64,000 nt of DNA from Lineus longissimus (taxonomy: Eukaryota; Nemertea; Pilidiophora; Heteronemertea; Lineidae). The stretch lies in NCBI RefSeq assembly GCF_910592395.1, contig NC_088310.1, forward strand, positions 16,127,501 to 16,191,500. The letters are read 5' to 3'. Shown piece after piece: positions 56,054 through 64,000 of the stretch (positions within the stretch are counted from its first letter, which is position 1; each line of letters opens with the position of its first letter). Both the position numbers and the translations under genes were made by a program. Below the pieces are notes generated by a model. The model was not told where the DNA came from. It was given only the letters and a program-made list of their open reading frames with translations, and searched no databases.

Positions 56054-59000
56054 GTAAGAGAGCATTTTCTTCGTCCTTGTCATTACAGTGTTGAGTGTAC
56101 AACATACAGTACAGTTAGTTCACTCTACATTGTATCTCTGTATCGACTTGTGTATCACGTCTATGGCTGGCGGGAGTGGACAAATATCTGAATTAAGGGT
56201 CGGGATAAATCAGATTTATACCACGACTATATTCATAATAGTAGACAGCCAATCAGAACCCCGCATTTCATGAATTATGGTGACCATTAAATCTGAATTA
56301 TACCACGACATAAATGAATCAACCCACGACTATAATCGTTTTAGACCCACGACTATATTCGTAATAGCAGACAGCCAATCAGAGAGCCGAATTTATGGAC
56401 GGAAGTGCGATTTATGCCGCACCATAAATGATACGTTTGCCACCTTCTGATTGGTCTAAATATGCCACACCACAATTCCTATTTATGCCGTGGCATAATT
56501 GTGAATTCTGCTGCGCCATTATTCACGAGATCCGATGCTTTGATTGGTTGATTTATGCCGTGGCATAATTCTGAATTTTGTCCACTCGCGCCAGCCATAT
56601 ACGTCTGGGGGTACATAAGTTGTATTGGGTAGCAAGCATCCCGAGATTCAGGTCTGGTTTCAGAGTCTACAGAGAAAGACCTAGCCTACGGGAAGGTGTA
56701 AACTACTGATGAAAATGCCGATGCGGCTCTATAAGTTTGGTGACTTGACATTTCTATTCCGTTTTTTAATATTTTGCAATCAAATTGCGGTATGTTCTAC
56801 TCTAGAACCATTTTTAAAATGAGGTGGTAATTTTTAATGTGTGACAGATAAAAACTCCTCAAACCTCTCGAGGACCATCTTCTTTTAAGTTCAAGTGATT
56901 CTTGTTCTCGTTAAGTGTCTGAACCTCTCTAATGTTTCGCGTACTCAATTGAGAATTGGGCTCGCCCAAAATCGGCCTGTTGGAATATGGTAAGAATGCA
57001 TGGCAGCAATGTGGAGCAGCGGGGAATCTTGTGATATTAGTTTTAACCACAACATTTTGCATGTCATAATGAAACATACTGAGGTGAAAATTAAACCTTT
57101 TGATATGTTCAATTGTAGTTCCTATTTCTCATGCCTGGCGATGCCTAAAGTCTTAATCACGCACGCATCATGATGGATGAAACATGCATGCATGCGCGCG
57201 TGTGACCTGTATACAATTGGAGTGTGTCCCAGCGTTCTCCAACTTTCAGAAATCCGCCTTGGTGGCGAAGCTGGCCAGCGAGCGGCGTAGGCATGAGCCG
57301 TTCCGCAAATGGGGGGTCCGGGGGTACTCCCCTGAAAAATTTCAAAATTTGGGAGCCTTAGACGTAATTTCCTGGCACCTGAGGAAATAATTTTGATGTT
57401 TTTATCGTAGCTTCGACACAGGGCATTTCTGTGTGCGACGGAAGTTTTGAGCGCCGGACGCGGAAAGAACAGACAGAAAGTCGCAAAACTGCCGGGCTGG
57501 CAGTAGGCTACTAGCCGCTACGTAAGCGTTCGCCTACTCTCATTTAGAAATTTTGAGCGAGCAGTCACAATTCCAACCAATAGAATAAAAATATGCAGGC
57601 CTACCCAGTCAGTTAGCGATATCCACTTCGCACGCCCAACTCAACTGCACTGCCCGAAGTACTACCATTACTATCCACGTGTTCCGGCAGATGACGGTCG
57701 GCCAATAACAATCACCCGTAGCCTTGGCAACGAGGTCAAGGGAGTGGACAATTAAGCGCACCTGTACGATCGGCTAGTGGCAGAGCGGGGACGGTTGTTT
57801 TTAATTATGATAAAAAGAGATCGTAGACTAAACAAGTGTGCTTGCAGGTGTGCCGCAGGTGGATGATAATAGCTGTCGGCGTAAAATCAGCAGTCTCTTT
57901 CAATTAATATACAGGGTACAACGGGATCAAATGAGAAGATATGTGATACGTGATTTCAATTTTATTTGGCTTGGCGGGTGAAAAATCCGGCAAGGCGGCA
58001 AAGGATGGCAACTTGGCGGGCGAGTCACTGGAAATTTTTGGGATGGCGGCCTACGATCTCGCCATGGCGGCCCGCCATGGCGATTAATGGGGTTGGAGAA
58101 CGCTGTGTCCCAATCGCTGCATGATTGAAATTTAGGCTATGTGTTCACTGGATTGGTCAATGAGAATACCAACTAAGGAAGGCTTAACAAATATGTGTAT
58201 TGTTTCTTAAAATCATCGCTAATCTGCCAAAAACAGCAAGTTTCCTCTGGCACCGGTACAACAGATACTATCTGTCAGTTTCATTGAACTGACCGTCAGA
58301 GCAAACAAACAGTCATGACAGTGTTTGCCAAAGGTTGACCAAAGGCACCGGTCACCATTTCGACTAGAATCAGAAATCTTAAAGCAATGAGAACTCTCTC
58401 TTCAATGCGAACCGAATGCCAATTTCAGTAGAGGAGGCAGTTCATTGTTTTCCAGAGAACAGACTTCCCAGACTCTTAGGATTTCAACTTCTAGCCAAAT
58501 GGTGGTGCCTTTGGCCAACTCTTATACAGCCATGACCCTGAAGGTTTTACGAGATGTATGTTACACCAAACAAACAATATCTTTTAGCCTGACCAATCCA
58601 GTGTTTTCAACTTTTCATGAAAGGCAAAGGGAATAAAAATATTTTTAGCTCACCTGGGTGAGCTTATTTCATCATGTCAGTCCATCCGTTGTCTGTCGTC
58701 CGTCAATCATGTCAATGGTGGCACGTTTGCTCACTATAGATAGAAAGTTGAAACTTGGTGTGTGGATGTCTTATGACAACATGACACACAAAAAATCTGC
58801 TGAGCTGGAGTAGAACCATGAAATTTTTGCTGTCAATACTTCTGATGACATTACATTTCATTAAATCAGAGTTTTTGATTTGACCTACTTTTGAAGGTCA
58901 CAGAGGTCAAACTCAAACTCTAAGATTTCAGCGAAGGTGACACATATCATTCATCATTTGTCCTAGACTCTTCAAATTTGATATGTAGACAAATATTGGG

Positions 59001-60753
59001 GATCTGTACATATTTAAAAAAAATAAGGTCAATGTGACCTACTTTTCAGGTGTAAGTAGGTCAAGTTATAAAACCCAACAGGGTTTCCGCCAGGATGAAA
59101 TTTGAGGGGGGAGCAAAAACATTTTTTTTTCCTAAAATTTTTTTTTCTTAAAAAGGGCATATGACCCCTCCTGAGACGTTTTTTGGCCCTAAAACCGCTA
59201 CAATTGGCTCCCAAATGCTCTTATTTTACATATCAAATCATGAACAGGGTTTCTGCCAGAGGGGGGCAAGGGGGGCACTAGCCCCCCCTCAGCAAAGTTG
59301 AGGGGGGCTTGCCCCCTCAACTTTGCTGAGTAATGATGTCAAAAAATCTCTTTTTTAAGCTAAATGAAAGAGATAAGATAAGGTGTGAATCACTATAATG
59401 TCCTTATCAGTTACTCACAACATCAGGGATGTGTCAGACAGTATCAAACAGACTACTTGAGAGGGAATTCATCAGCTGTATTTTCATAACATTTCAACGA
59501 CATATATTTATCACTATCTACGTATTCTTTTGCCGATTATCAAAAATACATGTAGGAAAACCGGTGTTTTTGCACGTGAGTTTTTGGCTCTGAAATGCTC
59601 GGAAAACGCATTCTCTGGGCATCTAGCCAAAAAAATAGCAATTTTTTTTTTTTTTTTTCCGGATTGTGCCCCCGTAACGAAAATTCCTGGCGGAAACGGT
59701 GAATTGAAAATTACTCATTTGACAGTAAAACAAACTTTAGTGCTCAAAATTAAGGGGGGGATATCCCCCTTGAAATATTTTTGGGGGGGATGAATCCCCC
59801 CATCCCCCCCTCTGGCGGAAACCCTGCCCAATGTGTGGTCATATATGAAGAAACCTGCACTGTGTGATCTTCAAATGTACATCATTGATTGATAATCAAC
59901 CCTAACATAGTGCTTATAAAATTGTAACCTTGACCTAGTTTCCCAGGTCAGAAAGGTCAGACTCGGTAAAATTTCACCGAAGGTGGCACATTTCACCTAT
60001 ATTTGTCACAGATTCTTCAAATTATATATATGTAGACACCTATTGGGCATCTGTACATGTTGACCCAATTTGGGTCAACTGTGGCCTGAGTTTTCAAGTT
60101 CACAGAGGTCAAACTCTAAAAGTGTCATTGATAGTGCCAAGTTTTGTCATCTAAAAGTCAATTTAACCTCCATGTCTCATTTCATCTACCACTTAATCAT
60201 TCCCAGGTGAACACAGTGTCCCCAGGACATTTCATTGTATCCTTTTTTGTGTCCGGTGTCAAGAAATCGGCCAGTCCAGGGGCTGCATTGAGTTTCGTAA
60301 CAAACTAGAATAGAATACCTCACTTTTCTTTCTCATTCCAGGGCAGTTTTCATTGATTTTAGAACATTATTCTGTTGGTCGCTATCCTTTGACGTGTCCG
60401 GTGTCAATTAGACAATCTGGGGGCTGAATTTACACAACATGTAGTTTTGTATAAACAATCTAAAAAAAACTCACTTTTCTTTCTCATTCCAGGGCAGTTG
60501 TCTTCGATTTTAGATAATTATTCTGATGGTCACTTTCCCCATCTGAGTTCAGAGTTAGTCAGCAGGATCAAGAAGATAAAGCATGACGCAGAGGATGCAA
60601 GCATCGGTGCCATTCCATTCCTTAAAAAGTTGGAACCGGAATACTACAAACAGATGTATTTTGTGATTGAGTCTCCGTGGTATTCATGGAAATCAGCAAG
60701 GAAGCTCAACCGTGCTCTTAAGTGGGAAAAGGATAAGCTTGACAGCATCGTCC
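55879..60753 (+). CDS. C16orf89-like (UPF0764/DUF4735) secreted protein, first two coding exons
   Basis: Exons 55879-56053 and 60493-60753 join in phase 1 (GAA G | GG CAG) to give 145 codons with an open frame. Residues 1-20 (MALWQAVSIILSIISSVFGL) look like a signal peptide. LDALSALERVINYYKIN, then NLDGIFGLKIVEGQLSSIL, resembles the N-terminal domain of human C16orf89 (ALD.A..YL...L.LDG..GF...EGQL). PHLSSELVSRIKKIKHDAED and FLKKLEPEYYKQM follow. The human protein is secreted, thyroid-enriched and of unknown function. The second donor (CC|GTAAGT) shows the gene continues. No third exon is visible before the window ends. Confidence 0.75.
56163..56600. mobile_element. TIR element in C16orf89-like intron 1
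   Basis: ATGGCTGGCGGGAGTGGACA at the left is inverted at the right (TGTCCACTCGCGCCAGCCAT). The direct repeat ACGTCT lies at both edges. Inside, ACGACTATATTC.TAATAG and AGACAGCCAATCAGA occur twice, and TTATGCCGTGGCATAATT twice. Confidence 0.7.
56610..57225. other. C16orf89-like intron 1, nothing recognised
   Basis: No exon or repeat end was identified. Confidence 0.4.
57230..58105. mobile_element. hAT-like non-autonomous element, 5-bp target duplication
   Basis: The 876-bp element begins CAGCGTTCTCCAAC and ends GTTGGAGAACGCTG, with TGTCC on each side (57225-57229 and 58106-58110). CAG-type ends with a five-base duplication fit the short-TSD branch of hAT elements. No transposase ORF remains. 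A GGGGGTCCGGGGGTACTCCC phrase lies near the left end. Confidence 0.75.
58337..58530. mobile_element. TTAA MITE family B, diverged copy
   Basis: GGTTGACCAAAGGCACCGGT and GGTGGTGCCTTTGGCCAAC are inverted ends related to 45974-46193. The TTTTCCAGAGAACAG phrase in the middle is shared. The arms are more diverged and flanking TTAA is not intact. Confidence 0.65.
58648..60237 (-). repeat. Dispersed repeat family A, split by a hAT-like element
   Basis: Minus-oriented: AGCTCACCTGGGTGAGC at the left is the 3' end, and CAGGTGAACACAGTGTCC / CATTTCATT at the right is the 5' end. It is interrupted by the element at 59079-59826. Monomers carry GAAGGTCACAGAGGTCAAAC. Confidence 0.7.
59079..59826. mobile_element. 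hAT-like non-autonomous element, CCCAA duplication
   Basis: The 748-bp element starts CAGGGTTTCCGCCAG and ends CTGGCGGAAACCCTG, with CCCAA on both sides. A second internal copy of the left end (CAGGGTTTCTGCCAGAGG) occurs at 59246, so it may be two nested or fused copies. A strong hairpin (CCTCAGCAAAGTTGAGGGGG and its complement) lies at 59288-59330. An 87-codon frame inside is unrecognised. Confidence 0.75.
60238..60389 (+). pseudogene. Partial tandem copy of the acceptor and 5' end of C16orf89-like exon 2
   Basis: The acceptor TTTCTTTCTCATTCCAG recurs at 60325-60341. It is followed by a diverged copy of the exon start that stays in frame: GQFSLILEHYSVGRYP, versus GQLSSILDNYSDGHFP in the exon. 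It then runs into the duplicated intron sequence (TGTCCGGTGTCAA) and stops at a TGA. The repeat period is about 145-151 bp. Confidence 0.8.
60493..60753 (+). CDS. C16orf89-like exon 2
   Basis: Preceded by TTTCTTTCTCATTCCAG and followed by GTAAGTAA. It encodes GQLSSILDNYSDGHFPHLSS to WEKDKLDSIV without interruption. Confidence 0.78.
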
Positions 60754-61605
60754 GTAAGTAATGTACAGAGGGTACACAACTTGGCTCAAGAATGTGCATG
60801 CTAATTTACATGTACATGTATGCCACAAATGACAATATTTTTCCAAAATCGACACAAAAAAACAAGCTTATGAATTATAGTGAATATCTGTGGGACAGTC
60901 ATGATTGGTGTTCCTCCATGTCCTATGCAAATAAGGTTGTTAGCACTAGGCTGCTTCCCAACCATCAATGCAAGTGTGTGCAAAAATATCCCCAAAACGT
61001 TCATTTAGATTTAGATTCTTTATTGAGCTCAACAAGAAAGAGAGGGATTTCTCCAGTGTCCAATACAGCATTTGTAATGTGTCTAGATATCTCGTCTAAC
61101 AGCCACTTCTCTGATCAGACAGTTTACTTTCTTTTGTTGAGAAAGTGATCCTTCTGATAATAGCTACATTTATCTGTTGGCCTGTTGTGGAGAAAAATAG
61201 CTTCTTGATTAATTTAACTCGAGGGATTGAAGCCCATGAGAAATCATGATGTCTTCTTCTTTAGATTAGACTACATAACAGGATACATGTAACTCTAGCA
61301 TATCCAGAGCTATCACTGACAAAAGAAAATTGTTTCAGTTAGGATTAGGAACACTTTCCGATAAGGGAGCATGTCAAACTTACATTTTAGATTGAAGCAA
61401 GAAACACACTGTCTCTCCTTGCTCCCTTCTCAGTTACTAGCGCCACATGTTGTAAAGTGACCCTACTCATGTCTGCCAGATAACAGGCTGCCTCAATGGT
61501 CCCCTTAACATTTGTAATCCACACTTGTTGCATACAGGAAACATTTCAAATAAAATCTTGTTCTTCACACACCAAATAAAAATTTTAAAAAAGGATATAG
61601 TGTAA
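60754..61605. other. C16orf89-like intron 2, nothing recognised
   Basis: Open frames of about 100 codons (60792-61148) lack splice sites and resemblance to the expected next exon. Confidence 0.4.
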
Positions 61606-61609
61606 TGTA

Positions 61610-62850
61610 CAGTGGAACCCCAGTCGGCGACTAACCCAGTAATATGACTACCCCACTATGACGACCAAGATTCCCAAGTACCCACACCGCGACCACTGAC
61701 TTTGCCGGTCCCAACAAGCAAATTCACCGGCAGCCATCTTGAAATCTGTTTCCGCTCGACACGGCAGCCAACTTTAATTACGTTTCCGCTCGATAACTGA
61801 CAGACGTCTTGGGCAATATTGTCACCAATTTTTGGTTGTTTATTTGGAGTCATTAACCACTTAACTGTGGAATTTTTTTCCCGTTAACCCACCCCCAGTG
61901 GGGGATTAATTAGGCGAAAAATACCATTTTTTCAGTAAGTATGTTTTATTCACCTTGTAACACAATGCCTTGTAATTTCTGGCCTTTTCTTCGCTAGATT
62001 TACTTCAGAAACATGTAAAATAGTATGTCTACTTGTGTTTTAGGCAATAAAGTCTAATTTTTTACCATTTTGGGTGTTTTACAATAACTGCTAAAATGTC
62101 ATCATCAAAAAACAGCTCAAGGTACTGCACTGGATCATCCTTATCGGCAACATTAGCCTTCAACCCTGGTACAGCAGTAAACTAAAACCTGTCATGACGC
62201 TGTCCATTTTCTGTCCAAGGAGGTTTATTTTGAATTACCCGCGCTTGAACTTAGTTGCCACGGCGACCACCTAGCAAATGCCTGCCATTACCATCACTGA
62301 TCCAAAAGATTGACATCCAGAACACACCTCACCTTTTGTGGCGCTCCCATTTCTGGGAAATCGCCGACAGTGCTGCCACACCTCAATAAAACATGAGACT
62401 AAACATCGACGAACATCGGGGAATCCCCATTGACGATCATGGTGTTGGTAATAAGGTACAACAGTATGACGAATTATCTCGTCGTACCCAGTAGCGGTGC
62501 ACACGTGCATGACGAGATATCTCGTCCTGCACAGTTAAGTGGTTAAGGGAAGGTTCCTTTCAAAAATCGACGTCATCACTTCTCAAACATGGCAGCCATC
62601 TTTAAATTTGTTTCCGCTTGATAACTGAGGGATGCCTCTGGCGATTGACCCCTACTTTTCATTGTTTATTGGGATCATTAAGTGAAGGGTCGTTTTGAAA
62701 ATTAGCGTCGTCACTTTGTTTTTCAAACATGGCAGCCGTCTTGAATTTCATTTCTGCTCTATAACTGGCAAACGATTTCACCATTCGATTCGGACTTTCA
62801 GTGGTACATTGGTGGTCACTAGAGGACACTTCCTTTCCATAATCAGCACC
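61610..62850. repeat. Dispersed repeat block C, inverted relative to 16.5-17.6 kb
   Basis: Phrases such as GGCAGCCATCTTGAAATCTG, TTTCCGCTCGATAACTGA and TTATTTGGAGTCATTAA occur three times with small variation, near 61730-61855, 62590-62680 and 62725-62800. The block starts with ACAGTGGAACCCCAGTCG at 61610, reminiscent of a pogo-type terminal repeat. Confidence 0.55.
61857..62542. mobile_element. piggyBac-like non-autonomous element (TTAA)
   Basis: The 686-bp insert has perfect 13-bp inverted ends (CCACTTAACTGTG) between TTAA sites at 61853 and 62543. The host repeat is restored on its removal: GGAGTCATTAAGGGAAGG matches the neighbouring uninterrupted unit GGATCATTAAGTGAAGG. No transposase is present. 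Confidence 0.85.
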
Positions 62851-62854
62851 GCCA

Positions 62855-63425
62855 TTTTACCAAAACTGGTTGACACTCCAGGTGAAACCCGCGTCACGAA
62901 TGACGTCATGCATAGATTTGCTTGCGGATGGATGGAACGTAGTGTGATTGGAAGGGGTGAGGCGATGTATAAAGGATGACCAGATCGTAATTTGCCCGGC
63001 CCACGCACACATCCTCAAAATATAAGTTTATTTGCCGGTTCTACTCATCTCTTGTTGCTTTGAAACAAATTACGCTTAAAAATGTCCCCAATACTACTGA
63101 TGGTAATGGGAGATAAGGGTTGACACCTGGGGTAGGCTAACATACACATAGTCCGCTGAGGGGTTGGAATGCATTGAATTGAAACTGTAGAAAACGTATT
63201 GAAGGGTTAACCCGCCTGCTCCTTTATCTACTTGATGAACAAAATTGACACCAAGCTATTCGATTTCACCCAAAAGCGGACAGATCTAGTGGGCAATTTT
63301 TGTGTCATTCATGAATATTTTCACATTTGGAGTGGTTGTATAGTGAATGAATCATTGTGAGGGGCTCACATAAAATGCTGACTGAGGATCAATATAACTC
63401 TTATTGTTGGTTGCTTCACATGGTC
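62855..63425. other. C16orf89-like intron 2, nothing recognised
   Basis: No exon or repeat boundary was identified. Confidence 0.35.
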
Positions 63426-63428
63426 ACA

Positions 63429-64000
63429 GGAAAATTCGTACCCGGATAATTCGTTCCCAGAAAATTCGTCCCCGCAAATTCGTCCCCGGATAATTCGTCC
63501 CCAAGGAAAATTCGTCCCCGGATTATTTGTCCCTGAGGAAAATTTGTCCCGAGGATAATTCGTCCCCAGAAAATTTTACAAAGTTGAAAGTTTTTGACTT
63601 TACGTCCTAAGACTCTTTAGTCTTGTCGAATGAACTGTAGTAGTTCTACTACTTTGATTTTTCTCATTCAGTGTAACATCTTTCTTTACTACCCTACTAG
63701 CTAGTTACCTACTCCACTATTTTCATAGTAGGTAGAGGTAGGCAGGCAGATACCTCTACCTACTATGAAAAAAGTGGAGTAGGTAACTAGCTAGTAGGGT
63801 AGTAAATAGAGATATAACACTGAATGTGAAAAGTCGAAAGTAGTACGTAGTAGTTATTACTAGAAAGTAATGTCAGAAACTTTCAACTTTTGTTAAATTT
63901 TCCGGGGACGAATTATCCTCGGGACAAATTTCCCAGGGACGAATTATCCTCGGGGACTAATTTTCCGGGGACGAATTATCCTCGGGACAAATTTCCCCGG
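63429..64000. mobile_element. Second fold-back element, cut by the window edge
   Basis: The left arm is an array of 15-17-bp units (GAAAATTCGTCCCCG, GATAATTCGTCCCC) at 63429-63570. It is inverted at 63900-64000 (CGGGGACGAATTATCCTC). The inner arms also pair, most strikingly CTACCCTACTAGCTAGTTAC with its complement around a centre near 63745. The organisation is the same as in the element at 32690-34191, but the repeat unit is different. The right end is outside the window. Confidence 0.8.

Noticed and set aside
59288-59330. Strong GC-rich hairpin as a transcription terminator
   Set aside because: Intrinsic terminators of this kind are bacterial. Here the hairpin is part of a hAT-like element.
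60195-60237. A third, older copy of the C16orf89-like exon 2 acceptor
   Set aside because: The CATTCCCAGGTGAACAC sequence is the 5' end of dispersed repeat family A (also seen elsewhere as TGTTCACC...CATTTCATT), not an exon copy.
62271-62510. 79-codon minus-strand ORF inside the TTAA element
   Set aside because: No transposase motif. It lies wholly within a non-autonomous element.

Overview
The window is animal nuclear DNA with very little coding sequence (roughly 1.7 kb recognised in 64 kb), long introns with canonical GT-AG junctions, and many transposable-element remnants. The gene families are metazoan. The repeat style (fold-back elements, short TIR elements, a DIRS-type fragment, L2/CR1-like LINE debris) suggests a marine bilaterian invertebrate such as an echinoderm, hemichordate, cephalochordate or lophotrochozoan. 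The sequence alone does not let me choose between these.

Four gene loci are supported or suspected, all read from translated exons and splice junctions. (1) At the left edge, about 126 bases of a plus-strand terminal exon of an unidentified gene are followed by a poly(A) signal. (2) A complete three-exon gene on the minus strand (31435 down to 23165) encodes a GTP cyclohydrolase I feedback regulatory protein (GFRP, GCHFR) with an unusual C-terminal tail. (3) A complete eight-exon-position gene on the plus strand (40628 to 48328) encodes a regulator of microtubule dynamics protein of the RMDN3/PTPIP51 type. Its fourth coding exon is present as two tandem 76-nt alternatives separated by only 54 nt, which is the architecture of mutually exclusive exons. 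(4) The first two coding exons of a secreted C16orf89-like (UPF0764/DUF4735) gene lie at 55879-56053 and 60493-60753; the gene continues past the window. A fifth candidate is an unrecognised 86-residue minus-strand ORF at 49079-49339.

GCHFR and RMDN3 lie head to head. From memory, the human genes are also adjacent and divergent at 15q15.1, so this looks like microsynteny conserved since early bilaterians. GFRP tunes tetrahydrobiopterin synthesis, and RMDN3 tethers ER to mitochondria. I see no functional link between them beyond the shared neighbourhood.

Layout. 129-23.1 kb: gene-poor, with MITEs, inverted repeats and copies of a dispersed repeat that carries nuclear-receptor-like half sites. 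23.2-31.4 kb: GCHFR; intron 2 holds a 2.5-kb minisatellite with a 54-bp unit, and intron 1 holds repeats and a DIRS-like reverse-transcriptase fragment. 31.6-40.6 kb: the divergent intergenic region, containing a TIR element with a broken Myb/SANT gene, an L2/CR1-like LINE split by a fold-back element with 8-bp target duplications, a further TIR element, tandem endonuclease-domain remnants and another dispersed-repeat copy. 40.6-48.3 kb: RMDN3-like, with several hairpin MITEs and a tRNA-derived SINE in introns. 48.3-55.9 kb: intergenic, with a TTA-flanked element nested inside a TA-flanked MITE and a second 54-bp minisatellite of about 2.3 kb. 55.9-64 kb: C16orf89-like gene with intron-borne hAT-like and TTAA-flanked elements, and a second, different fold-back element cut off by the right edge.
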